Shown: one piece after another, positions 11,321-21,932 of the stretch
Layout of the letters: every line of letters starts with the position of its first letter
Position numbering within the stretch: the stretch's first letter is position 1
Assembly (NCBI RefSeq): GCF_004193775.1
Contig: NC_041019.1
Span: 17,977,259 to 18,041,258, forward strand
DNA from: Glycine soja
Lineage: Eukaryota; Streptophyta; Magnoliopsida; Fabales; Fabaceae
Direction of reading: 5' to 3'
DNA length: 64,000 nucleotides
Notes under the pieces: generated by a model
The model's input: the letters and a program-made list of their open reading frames with translations, nothing else
Databases searched by the model: none
What the model was told of the DNA's origin: nothing
Program-made: the position numbers and the translations under genes

Positions 11321-12343
11321 CAATTAAAAATTCTACTTAACTTTCTATTCAAGTTATAAATTCCCTTAATAATGAATTTCTTAAATAATGATTCAAAAGA
11401 ACAATTTGAATATGAATATAAAACAATAATAAATAAAGGAGTTTAAGGGAAGAGAAAGTGAAAACTCAGATTTATACTGGTTCGGCCACACCCTTGTGCC
11501 TACGTCCAGTCCCCAAGCAACTCGCTTGAGAGTTCCACTATCTTGTAAATTCCTTTTACATGTTCTAAACACACAAGGACAATCCTTCCTTTGTGTTTAG
11601 AATTCTTTCACAACAAGAGACCCTCGGTCTCTTAATCCCTTTTCAGAATGAAGAAGAAGAGAAGAAGAAATCTCTCTTGAAAGAGATAGATTGAACAATT
11701 TGAGCACTCAAATAATTCCTTATTGAATCACAAGTATTTTGGCCAAGGAATTTGTAAGAGGATAAAACGATTTTTCTTTTTAAGAGGATAAGACCTTTTT
11801 GTTCTGAAAAACTCTTAGCAAATTCGTGTCTCAAGTCACATATATATAGGCCTTTGATAGCCATTCAAGAACCACATAAAAAGATGTGACTGTTGAGAAT
11901 ATTTTCTGAAAATCTGCTCTGGTAATCGATTACAGTATATGTGTAATCGATTACAAGCTTTAAAATTTGAATTAAAACGTTTAGAAACTGCTGGTAATCG
12001 ATTACCATATATGTGTAATCGATTACACAGTGCAAATTTTGAATTCAAATTTTAATAGCTGTTGTAAATCAGTTTTGGCCACTGGTAGTCGATTACATCC
12101 TCTGGTAATCGATTACCAGAGAGTAAATTTCTTGTAAAAGACTTTTTAACTTAAATTTCTTGGCCAAACCTTTTGCTACTTCAATTGGAATTCCCCTCCT
12201 ATTTAATATACCCTTTCTAAGACTAGAGACTTGTCTTGATCATCCATCTTGAATATCTTTAATTTCTTTGTCTTGAATAAAGCTTTGAGACGCATGTGAA
12301 CCTTTGGCATCATCAAAACATTCAGCTTGATCCTTTGTCTACA
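11321..12343 (-). repeat. 5' LTR of element B, inner end missing
   Basis: Homologous to 35242-36333 but lacking its first ~90 plus-strand bases. It contains the six-palindrome cluster of TAATCGATTA motifs (about 11920-12120, one decayed to TAGTCGATTA), a TATATATA box near 11840, and the AAGAGAC/GTCTCTT leader hairpin near 11618. It ends at TCTACA (12343). Confidence 0.85.
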
Positions 12344-13488
12344 CGTAGGAGGATGAAGGGAAGGGGTTCAGCACCCTTGTTAAGCATATTTCACTTAAGA
12401 TTAGTGAGGAGAAGAAGAAAAAAGGAGAAAATCAAGGCCGAGGCGCTTCTGTAACGCTTCCGTAATGTTTCCGTGACCAATTTCGTGAACGTTCTTCATT
12501 GTTCTTCATCTGTTCTTCATCGTTCGTCGATCTTCAACCGGTTAGTTTTTTATTTCGAAGATTTGAATTCATTCTATGCACCCTTAGGGGTCCATTTTTG
12601 CTTTGTATGTTTTCATCTTCATCTCGTCTACTTTTGGTATTCTTTTTCTTCGTTTTAAGTGAGTTTAGACTGATCGTTTAAGCTGTAACCTCACTTAATT
12701 AATGTTAAAATGAATTTCAACCAATCGTTTCTGTTGTAATATCGTTTAATCACCTTTTAAATGAATTTCAACCGATGTTTGTGTTGTAATCTCGTTTAAT
12801 CATCGTTAAAATAAAATTCGACCGATTGTTCATGCTGTAACCTCGATTAATCAAAAAATAAATAAATTTCAACTGGACATTTACTTTGAAAGTTCTCTTT
12901 TAATGAGTTGAGAAATAACCAAGTGAAACTAAAGCTAAAATCAACTCATAAATCAAGCTTTTGCCCACAAAAAGGTCATTTGAAATCGTTTCAAGGTCCA
13001 ATGCCTTAAATGGTTCCTTTTTTACTTTTATCGGTTAAAATGAATCGTTTAAAAGTCTAAAATCAACAACTCGCATAATTTTCTTGCTTTTCTCAAAGAA
13101 CTACGTAGGTCTGATTTTCTCATCGCAATTGAGAAATATGTAGGAGCGAGGGAAACACCCTTGTCGACCCCAAAAAAGTAAAAAAATATATAAAAAGGGA
13201 AAATAAAGATAAAAGGGAAAATACACAACTTTGAAGTCATGTTTTGCATACTTGATTAGAGGTTGCTGTCCCTTGTGACGGGCGCGTGGGGTGTTAATAC
13301 CTTCCCCATGCATAAACAACTCCCGAACCCTCATTTTCAAAATACGCAGACCCTTGACCTTTTCCATGTTGGTTTTTCTGATGTTTTCCTCGAATAAAAG
13401 TTGGTGGCGACTCCGCGCATTTTCCCTCCTTGGAAGACGCACCCATGAGCTTCACCTCGCCCTCCCGTCGAAAGGGTAGGTTGAGACA
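12344..13488 (+). repeat. Fragment G: 5'-truncated Ogre-type LTR
   Basis: In inverse orientation this matches the D LTRs: AAGCATATTTCACTTAA near 12385, TTCTTCATCGTTCGTCG near 12510, and TGGTGGCGACTCCGCGCA near 13405. The terminus is GGTTGAGACA at 13488, where D has GGTTGCGACA. About four ~60-bp units with AATTTCAACCGAT-like and TCGTTTAATCA-like parts lie at 12680-12870, against about two in D. Element B sits on its left side, so B probably inserted into this LTR before the left half was deleted. Element A resumes at 13489. Confidence 0.8.
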
Positions 13489-14008
13489 CATCCTTGTCCA
13501 GGTTCCTCCTAAAGCTCTCTGAAAAGGCGAAGCCGTTTTACAAATTTCTCAAAAAAACTAAGCCCTTGTTATGGGACAAGACTTACGAACAAGCCTTCCT
13601 AGCTTTCAAGAAAACCATAATCACATCGCAAGTTTGAGCTGACCCAGTCCAAGAGTATCCCTACTCCTGTATCTCATAGTAGCTGACGAAGTCGTTAGCT
13701 CAACCCTCGTACAAGAGGAAGGGAAGCACCAACTCTCTATCTATTTCATCAGCCGCATACTTCATAATGTTGGGAGACACTACCAAATGATAGAAAAGGT
13801 GGCACTAGCACTCATTACCTCGGCTCGACGACTAAGGCCCTACGTCCAGAGTCATCAAGTGGTAGTCAAAATGAACTACCCCATCAAGAAATTTTTGTGA
13901 AAGTCTAAACTCGTAGGAAGGATGGAAGCCTGGTCCATAGAACTTTCAAAGTTTGACATCCAGTATGAACCTCGCGGGCCCATGAAGACACAATTCATGA
14001 CTGACTTT
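13489..14008 (+). pseudogene. Element A RT end and RNase H, broken
   Basis: The frame opens with SLSRFLLKLSEKAKPFYKFL, the RT/RNase H connection of Gypsy elements, then KKTIITSQV and a stop. Next come YFISRILHNVGRHYQMIEKV and ALALITSARRLRPYV, typical of the tethered RNase H, a stop in KKFL-stop-KSK, and FDIQYEPRGPMKTQFMTDF. The reading frame is cut by solo LTR E at 14008 and continues at 15654. Confidence 0.8.
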
Positions 14009-14331
14009 TGTTGGATCGAGTGGCCTCAAAATAATTAAGAAGGGGGGTTGAATTAATTATTCCTAAACCTTTACTAATTAAAAAATTACTCTTTTAAGGC
14101 TTTTACTAAATTGTTAAGAGAATGAGGAGTAGAAGAGAAACTTAAAAAAAAGTAAAAGCGGAAATTAAATGCACAGCGGAAAGTAAAAGAGTAGGGAAGA
14201 AGGAAACAAACACACAAGAGTTTTTATACTGGTTCGTAAACAACCCGTGCCTACATCCTGTCGCCAAGCGACCTGCTGTCCTTGAGATTTTTTTCAACCT
14301 TGTAAAAATCCTTTTACAAGCAAAGATCCAT

Positions 14332-14484
14332 AAGGGATGTACCCTCCCTTGTTCTCTTTGAACCTAGTGGATGTACCCTCCACTAGAACTGATCCACAAG
14401 AGATGTACCCTCTCTTATTCTCAGTCAACAACCCAAGTAGATGTACCCTCTACTTGTACCACAAAGGATGTACCCTCCAATGTG
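14332..14484 (-). repeat. Hairpin array 1: constant loop, five different stems
   Basis: Five copies of plus-strand ATGTACCCT (14337, 14371, 14403, 14441, 14468) are each flanked by arms that pair with each other but differ between copies. The stems are AAGGG/CCCTT, CTAGTGG/CCACTAG, AAGAG/CTCTT, CAAGTAG/CTACTTG, and CACA..GG/CC..TGTG with two A-A mismatches. On the element's sense (minus) strand the loop reads AGGGTACAT. The array lies about 450-600 bp downstream of the LTR TATA box, so it should be in the RNA. Confidence 0.85.
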
Positions 14485-14534
14485 TTGAGACAAAGATCTC
14501 AGGTTGTTAAACCTTTGATACTTTGTGAATGGGG

Positions 14535-14752
14535 ATACAAAAGAATTCTTAGGCGGTTAGTCCTTTGAACACTTTTGTATTAGGGAAAGGGAAGAATCAA
14601 AAGAATTCTCAGACTGTGTCGTTTTGAATTCTTTGACAAGGGAGAAGGGAGACACAAAAGAATTCAGGCGGTTAGTCCTTCGTTCTTTTGGAAAAGGGAG
14701 AAGAGAGACACAAAAAGAATTCAGGCGGTTAGTCCTTGGCGAATTCTTTTTG
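14535..14752 (-). repeat. Hairpin array 2: four hairpins around a GGCGGTTAGTCCTT loop
   Basis: Four consecutive units have complementary arms: ATACAAAAG/CTTTTGTAT (14535 and 14572); CAAAAGAATTC/GAATTCTTTG (14598 and 14626, one base short); CAAAAGAA/TTCTTTTG (14655 and 14683); and CAAAAAGAATTC/GAATTCTTTTTG (14711 and 14741, 12 bp perfect). Three of the four loops contain GGCGGTTAGTCCTT; the second is diverged. The extra A of the last left arm is matched by an extra T in its right arm. Confidence 0.8.
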
Positions 14753-14949
14753 GCAAAGGGAGAAGAGAATAAAATGATGAATAGCACAAGTTTTCAAGGT
14801 TTAGAAAACCAGAAAACTTCAGAAAGCTTTTGGTACAAAGAAGAAGAAGAAATTCAAAGAGATTCAAGGCTTGTAAAGGATTGATTGGAAAAGTAAAGTG
14901 TGAAAGAATGATTTTTTTTTTAAATTCAAAATGCAAAACAAAGTCTTGC

Positions 14950-15325
14950 TTTTATAGACTCTTCATGTCTGGTCAAGAAGACCATTTAGAAGAGTTATAA
15001 CTTTTAGAAAAACTTAAAACCAATTTGAAAAAGTCAAAAACCTTTTGAAGAGTTACATCTTTTGATTTATTCAGAAACAGTCAATGGTAATCGATTACCA
15101 AATTAGTGTAATCGATTACACAAAACTTTTGTGTGAAAGGATGTGACTCTTCACATTTGAATTTGAATTTCAACGTTCAAAGGCACTGGTAATCGATTAC
15201 CAAAACATTGTAATCGATTACAGCTTTTTGAAAATAATTGGAACGTTGTAAATTCAATTTGAAAAATTTTTCAAAACCATTTTGCTATTGGTAATCGATT
15301 ACAACAATCTGGTAATCGATTACCA
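14950..15325 (-). promoter_or_regulatory. Promoter region of LTR E: TATA plus six palindromes
   Basis: Minus-strand TATAAAA lies at 14956-14950. Upstream (15085-15325) are six copies of the palindrome core TAATCGATTA with GGT/ACC or TGT/ACA edges, in three close pairs about 22 bp centre to centre. The same pair pattern is seen in the B and F LTRs. Confidence 0.65.
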
Positions 15326-15653
15326 GAGAGTAAAAACTCTTTGGTAAAGGGTTTTGTCAAAAACTCATGTGCTATTCAAAGTTTTAAAAAACTTTTTAAT
15401 ACTTATCTTGATTGAGTCTTCTCTTCATTCTTGAATCTTGATCTTGATTCTTGAGATCTTGAACCTTGAATCTTGATTCTTGTCTCTAGACTTTCTTCTT
15501 GAGTCTTGAATTCTTCTTTATTCTTATCTTGAACTCTTGAATTGTTCTTGATTGATCTTTGAGCTTTTTGTCATCACCTTTGTTGTCATCTTTTGTTATC
15601 ATCATTGTTATCATCAAAACACCTTTGAATCACCATGAAGCTTTGCTTCTACA

Positions 15654-15827
15654 ACTTTCTAGCAACATTCACTAGTAACGAGACAACCACCCCAGACTCA
15701 TGTAACCTTTATGTTGATAGTGTGTCCAACGTAAAAGGAAGTAGGGCAGGGATCCTCCTCGAAGGACCTGACAATATCACCATAGAGCAAGCCCTTAAGC
15801 TCAACTTCAAAGCCTTAAACAATCAGG
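15654..15827 (+). pseudogene. Element A second (archaeal-type) RNase H, part 1
   Basis: The frame reads NLYVDSVSNVKGSRAGILLE then GPDNITIEQALKLNFKALNN. The Asp in YVDS is the first catalytic residue of the extra RNase H found in Tat elements. The domain is split here by element D and continues at 38700 with AKYEALIVGLKLAREVRAK. Confidence 0.8.
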
Positions 15828-17591
15828 TGTCGCAACCTACCCTTCGGTGGGAGGGCGACGCGAGACTCACGGGTGTGTCTTCCATGGGAGGAAAATGCGC
15901 GGAGTCGCCACCAACGTTTATTTGAGGAAAACGTCGGAAAAACCAGAAAAGGTGTGGTCTACGAACTTTAAGCGTGAAAGGTTCGGGAGTTTTTTTACGC
16001 ACGAGGAAGGTATTAGCACCTTACGCGTCCGTCACAAGGGACGGCAGCCTTAAATCAAGTGTGCAAATATGACTTTCAAAATTATGTATTTTTCCCTTTT
16101 TTATGTTTTTATGTCTTTTTGTATTTTTTATCTTTTTTGTGGTCGACAAGGGTGTTTCCCTTGCTCCTACGTATTCCTCAATTGCGATGAGAAAATCAGA
16201 CCTACGTAGTTCTTTGAGAACTAAACGTTGGTTAAGGTTTTTTTTATCCTTTTTTTTTGAAAAATAGATTTTTATTGAACAAAGGTCATTTAAGGCATTG
16301 GACCTTTAAACGATCTTTTCATTTTTAAAGGAGACAAATGTTTAAGGCTTTGGACCATTAACGATCTCTTAGGGTGGTCGACAAATGGTAAAGCAACATG
16401 TTGATTTTATGCTTTTGAATGGTCCATGTTAACCGATAAAAGCAAAGAGGACCGTTTAAGGCGTTGGACCTTAAAACGGTCTTTAGTGATTTTTGCGGAC
16501 AAAGCTTGATTTGTGAGTTGATTTTACCTTTAGTTTCACTTTGGTTATTAGTCAATTCATTCAAGGAAACTTTCAAAGGAAAAACATTCGATTGATTTTT
16601 CTTGATTATTTTATTATTATTATTTTTCAAGATATTTTGATTATTTTATTATTATTTTACTTTTTTTGGTTTAACCGAGGTTATAGCGTCAACGATCGGT
16701 TAGATTTTGTTTTCACAGTGATTAAACGAGATTACAACACAAATGATCGGTTGAAATTCATTTTATCATTTATTAGGTGAGAAAACGTCTTAAATAAATG
16801 GTTAAAAGCTCGTTAAAGCGGAAGAAAAGAAAACTGAAAGTAAGCGAAATTAAAGTGAAAGTACACAAAACAAGTAGGGACCACTAAGGGTGCATAGAAT
16901 GAATTGAAAGATTCGATTTCGGGAACTTACCGGTTGAAGACTGGAGAACGACGAAGAACGAACGAAGAACGATGAAGAACGATGAAGAATTTCCACAGAA
17001 TTGCTTGCGGAAGCGTTACGGAAGCACTTCGACTCAATTTTTCTTCACAAAAACGTGTTTTTCCCCCAAAATAGCCGAAATGCATAGCTTAGGGGTCATG
17101 AACATTTTGAAACAGCCCCCCTCCCTTATTTATAGGGAAAAAGGGAGGTGCTTGCCGCCCAGAGGCTTCTTGAGGAAGATTTCTAAGCGCACCCCAATTA
17201 CTAAGTTCACCCCCCTTTTCGTACTTTACGAAAAAGTTACGAAAGTATTTCGGATTTGATTTTTATCTTTTTTTCTCTTCCATTTCACCAATGTTAAGTG
17301 AAATATGCTTACCCAAGGTTTTTGGAAATTTTACAGAAGCATTACGAAAGCCACAGAAGCCCCGGAAACCATTTTTCAACAACGTGGAGGAGCTTACCGC
17401 CCAGTTTCTTCCTCCTTAAGCAACCCAACTTGCAAAACGTTCCGGAAGGGCCAAGATTCGAATTGCTATTTACACCCCTATCTTGATAAGTTCACCCCCG
17501 GATGAAATTAGGGTGTTAAACATTTTGAGGTGATCAAACGAAGGTTGCATGCCGACAAACAATGGTCCCCGGATGAAATTAGGGTATGATA
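15828..17591 (-). repeat. 3' LTR of element D
   Basis: 1764 bp on the plus strand from TGTCGCAACC to GGGTATGATA, matching 36694-38694 apart from a deletion of about 240 bp near 17505 and scattered changes. Minus-strand TATAAATA is at 17134-17127. Three hairpin-like GCGTTGGA/GCATTGGA units lie at about 16282-16490. The terminal TG of the sense strand has become TA (17591-17590). Confidence 0.88.
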
Positions 17592-17604
17592 GTTGCCCCT
17601 CTTT
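17592..17604 (-). other. Polypurine tract of element D
   Basis: Minus-strand AAAGAGGGGCAAC immediately precedes the 3' LTR and is the expected plus-strand primer for reverse transcription of this family. Confidence 0.7.
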
Positions 17605-17829
17605 ACTTATCTTTTATTGGAGATAAAAGAGAAGTAAAGATAAGACACTAATTTCGTTCGAGCTGAATCTTTATCCGACCGGCCACTAGTTCAAATCCAA
17701 GTAGTAAAACCCGTGAAGGCATGAAGATATTGAAATTCCTTTTTTTTTGGAAAAAAATGTACAAACAAAGGATGTTGAGTCCTACGAAGCACAGGGGAAA
17801 AGGATATTGAAGTTTTTGAGGTGAAGACA

Positions 17830-18590
17830 TTTTCGTCTTCAAAATGTGTGCGGATTACCGTATAGGGCGCCTCCGCATGCTACCTGACTTCTCATAGGTT
17901 GGGGTAGTAGAACTGTGTGTGTACGGATAACCACTTGGGGTATTTCTACTGGCCACCTGACTTCACTGGTCATGATTAACAGAAGTGCGTTTGTACGGAT
18001 AATCACTTGGGGTATTTCTGCCTGCCACCTGACTTCACGGGTCGAGATTAACAGAAGTTGGTTTGTACGGATAACCACTTGGGTCTCTCCGCATGTCATC
18101 GGACTCGCCATCTCTGGATGACAAAGGTGCAAAAAATGATGTTAGTCTCTGCGTGTCAACGGGCTTGCTTGCCCTTGGTTGAAAAAAGGTGCAGATGATG
18201 ACGTTAGTCTCTGCATGTTAACGACTCGTTTGCCTCTGGTTGACAAAAATCATTTTGTACGGATAACCACTTGGGTATCTCCGCATGTCATCGGACTCAC
18301 CGTCTCTGGATGACAAAGGTGCAGAAGACGACGTTAGTCTCTGCGTGTCAACGGGCTCGCTTGCCCCTGGTTGACAAAGGGTGCAGATGACGACGTTAGT
18401 CTCTGCATGCTACCGGACTCTGAGTCTGACGGATAGCAAAAAAGTGTTTATACAGATAACCACTTGGGTATCTCCGCCTACCACCTGACTTCTCGAGTCA
18501 GGATTAATAGAAATCATTTTGTATGGATAACCACTTGGGTATCTTCGCCTATCACCTGACTTCTCGGGTTAGGATAGTGAAAGGTGGGGC
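17830..18590 (-). repeat. Tandem repeats in the 3' UTR of element D
   Basis: Units of roughly 75-85 bp share GTACGGATAACCACTTGGG, a CTCCGCATGTCATCGGACTC-like or GCCACCTGACTTC part, and GACGTTAGTCTCTGC with GTCAACGGGCTCGCTTGCC. At least eight units of two interleaved subtypes can be followed. Variable tandem repeats at this position are known in Ogre elements and can seed satellite DNA. Confidence 0.8.
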
Positions 18591-20719
18591 GGTCGACAAA
18601 AGCGAGGCTTTTGCTCCTACGTATCCTCTATTAATGATGAGGAACTCAGACCTACGTAGTTCTTGACTTTGTGAGACTAAAATAGTCTCGATGTTTTTTC
18701 ATTAAAATGTGAACATGCTTTAGTAAAGAAACAAAACCTCCAACTGATCAGAGCAACATATGATTTTTTGATGAAAAACAATGTGTCTATTGGGGAAGGA
18801 GAGTATGCTGATGAAATTTTCTCATAACCATAAATGAGATTTTGGATGTTAGCGTTTTGTTTCTAAACGACCATTTAGAGGAAACACTGGGTCCAACAAA
18901 ATAGAAGAAAATCACTCGAAGTGTATCAATCTCACACAGGTAAGTGTTTTATCCTAATTTCGAACCATAGATATGTCATGACTTAATTTTGCAAATCATT
19001 TCCTATCAAATCAAAGATTACGAGCGTGATCATGGATCAATAAGACTTTTTTGGGAATGGTGTTTTGGTGAGGAATTTGGCTCTGAGTGTTTGGGCCTTT
19101 TCCTTTTCTGTTTTTGTTTAGTGCGAGGCGAGAAAGTCACTAGCGCACAAGATTTTGGTTGGCAATCAAAGGGAGGGGACCACTTCAAGTCGTGGTTTTC
19201 TTTCTTTTCTTGTTTACTTGTGACAATTTTGTATTGCTCAGATATTGTCTGGTCCAAAGTCCTTTCTGTATATTTCTGTTGTTTTCTTCCGATCTTTGAT
19301 CTAGAATTTTTCTTTCTTTTTTGCTTTCTTCCAATCTTTGATTGGGAATTTTCTTCTTTTTCTTTCTTCTGATCTTTGATTGGGAATTTTCTTATTTTTC
19401 TTTCTTCCGAGGGCAAGGATGAACATTCTCACCCTGGGTCAAGGTTTATGGTGAGTTGGGATTTTGGCTCAAGGCTTGTAGAACGGCTGGACATGATATA
19501 TGTCAAGGTGTTGGTTTGGCCAATGGTTCAGGGATAAAGGAATGTCTCACATTATTTCCATGACACACATGCAACAATGATGATTTGGAAATTTTATGCA
19601 AAACTGGTCATACATGCACCCATGTGGACACTCAAGCATCAAGTTTTATGGTCATGTGACACTAGGGCTCATGATTCATTTTCCCTATTTAAGTCAACCC
19701 AGTGTTTCCAAAACAAGTTCTTTTATCAATTCATGCATTCATCCGAGTCCATTTTAGGTGTTCGGGAAAATTTTCACAGCATTCACCCTTCAGGTGTATA
19801 CACATTTTTTCAAAAAAAAAAAACCCTTTGTTTTGATCGATAAATCTTTTTTCAAAGAAAAGTTGGAAGTTATTTCTTTTCAAAAGCGTGTTGGCTTTTC
19901 AGCCAAAAGATATATTTTTTGTTCTTGTTTGTTTTTGTTTTTTTTTTTTAGGTATTTTGCTACCTAAACATATGTATATTTTTGTGAGGTATTTTTGCTA
20001 TATACATGCATATCCAAGGTATCTTGCTACCTAAACACACATACATATATTTTGTGAGGTATGAATACCTTCCGAGCTTGTGCTTGTTTTATTTAAATTC
20101 CTAGGATCATGAGCAACTAGGTGTGTCCTACTATGACTTGAGAAACAAAAGGTGATCAAATAACAAGCAGAAATTTAAAAGGTACTAGGTTACCTCCTAG
20201 TAGTGCTTCTTTAACGTCTTGAGCTGGACGCGAGACGACGATCTGCTGATCACGGGCCTAGCGTCTACTCGTACCTGTCCCCTAGCACCTGAAAGCAGGA
20301 AATGACATTGCGTAGCAAAACGTGGCTACGCTACCACTTACCTCAGTTCATCTCTGTCTTGGATTTGGCGCGGTATTTGACCATCACTTAAAGCAATCAT
20401 GTCCCTGTCTTTCGATTCACAAGATAAAAAATATGCATGTGCATGCGTATGCATGAGCATTTTCAAATGCAATAATTCTTTAGCAAAAGCTTGTCGGGTT
20501 CAGTTTTAATTAAGCGCTTGGGGCATCCCCATGGACTGAACGAAAAGGCTCGGGTCATTAAAAGACTACACATCTTTTAAGGCACAAAGCGAGGATCGGA
20601 ACAATGAGCCCCCAATCCCACGTTCTTTAAAAGATTGCGACGAGAAAATTACAGAGGACAGGAATCCCTGGGGGAAACCACAGAAAATAAAAACATGCAG
20701 CGACTTCCTTTATTGCCCC
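18591..20719 (-). other. Rest of the 3' UTR of element D
   Basis: Non-coding. 18600-18655 carries a copy of an LTR segment (GCTCCTACGTAT..CTC, then GACCTACGTAGTTCTT) also found in both D LTRs near 16170 and 37043. A three-unit repeat of TTCTTCCGATCTTTGATTGG-like text lies at about 19275-19410. AGGTAT..TTGCTACCTAAACA repeats lie at 19952-20060. I see no supported gene. Confidence 0.6.
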
Positions 20720-21932
20720 AGGTCTTAAGCGTAGTATCGCTTGACGACATTGGAGCTTACGGGTGAAGGTAGTTCCTCGTCATCCATGCTGGTGAGCACA
20801 AGGGCCCCTCCGGAGAAAGCCTTTTATACGACGAAAGGCCCTTCATAGTTCGGGGCCCACTTTCCCCTATTGTCTTTTAAGGCCTGGGAGACTTTCTTCA
20901 GTACCAGGTCCCCTTCGCTGAACCTGCGCGAGCGTACCTTTTTGTCGTAAGAATTCTTCACCCATTTCCGATACAAACGCTCGTGGCTCATAGCGGCGAG
21001 ATGCTTGCCTTCTATGAGATTAAGCTGATCGAAACATGTTTGGCCCACTCCGACTCCTTTAATCCGGACTCTGCCAAGATCCTTAATGACGGGACTTCCA
21101 CCTCAAACGGTAGCACGACCTCCATTCCGTATACCAAGGAGAACGGCGTTGCCCCGGTTGAAGTGCGCATTAAGGTTCGATAACCATGTAGCGCGAAAGG
21201 GAGCATCTCATGCCAGTCCTTGTATGACACAATCATCTTTTGGATAATCTTCCTGATATTCTTGTTGGCCGCCTCCACCACTCCGTTCATCTTGGGTCTG
21301 TAGGGTGTGGAATTATGGTGTTGGATCTTAAATTCCTCACACATTTCCCCCATCATTTTGTTATTCAAGTTGGTGTCGTTGTCCGTGATAATCTTCCTCG
21401 GCAAACCATACCGGCAGATAATCTCCCTCTTGATGAACCTGACCACCACACTCCTCGTGACACTACCGTACGAGACAACTTCGACCCACTTGGTGAAGTA
21501 ATCGATCGCCACCAGGATGAAACGATGTTCGTTTGCAGCTTTGGGCTCTATGGCCCCGATCATATCTATTCCCCACATGGAAAAGGGCCACGGTGCAGCC
21601 AACACATTCAAAGGCAGGGGCGGAGCGTTGACATTGTCCGTAAACGTCTGGCATTTGTGACACTTCCTTACGTGGAGGCAACAATCGCTCTCCATGGTGA
21701 GCCAATTATAGCCTGCCCTCAAGATCTTCCTAGCCATAGCGTGCCCATTAGCGTGCGTACCAAAAGAACCCTCATGGACCTCCCCCAGCATGCGCTCAGC
21801 TTCCTTAGCGTTCACGCATCGGAGCAAAACCATGTTGTGGTTTCTCTTGTATAGTATACTTCCACTTAAGAAGAAACCGGCTGCCAATCTCCTTAACGTC
21901 CTCTTGTCATTGTCAGAAGCCTCCGGTGGGTA
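20720..21932 (-). pseudogene. Element D integrase
   Basis: The main frame (21887-21012) reads the zinc-binding HHCC part (EVHEGSFGTHANGHAMARKI, CLHVRKCHKCQTF) and the catalytic core: Asp in SMWGIDMIGAIEP, Asp in LPRKIITDNDTNLN, Glu in NGVVEAANKN. A one-base shift near 21048 moves the C-terminal part into another frame (GKHLAAMSHERLYRKWVKNS, then RRFSEGDLVLKK and WAPNYEGPFVV), with a stop right after. The catalytic triad is present, but the shift breaks the protein. It would insert the cDNA into the genome. Confidence 0.88.

Larger units (their letters stand above)
5739..12343 (-). mobile_element. Element B: truncated SIRE1-like Ty1/Copia
   Basis: On the minus strand the order is LTR (12343 to about 11321), gag, pol and the start of a third ORF, the SIRE1/Maximus-type layout. 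The 5' terminus is intact (TGTAGACAAAGG at 12343). The 3' end, including the rest of ORF3 and the 3' LTR, was lost in the deletion at 5661-5738. The region from the end of the 5' LTR through the gag N-terminus is also missing (about 11320). B is clearly diverged from F in protein and LTR sequence, so it is an older member. Confidence 0.85.
14009..15653 (-). mobile_element. Element E: solo LTR of a SIRE1-related Copia
   Basis: 1645 bp, from TGTTGGATCGAGTGGCCTC to GCTTCTACA, flanked by the perfect duplication ACTTT (14004-14008 and 15654-15658). It shares the left end TGTT..AGTGGCCTCA, the GGTTCG..CCCGTGCCTAC block and the palindrome cluster with the B/F LTRs, but is about 550 bp longer. The extra length lies in the transcribed leader part and holds two hairpin arrays. 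The internal region was lost by LTR-LTR recombination. Confidence 0.9.

Noticed and set aside
15085..15325. Regularly spaced identical palindromes resembling a CRISPR array
   Set aside because: This is eukaryotic DNA; the palindromes are short (10-16 bp), unevenly spaced and recur in every related LTR upstream of the TATA, so they are promoter motifs.
19030..19416. Lys-rich 128-codon minus-strand open frame
   Set aside because: It arises from a three-fold CT-rich tandem repeat in the Ogre 3' UTR; composition and repeats explain it.
21240..21854. 204-codon plus-strand frame
   Set aside because: Shadow of the integrase frame of element D on the opposite strand.
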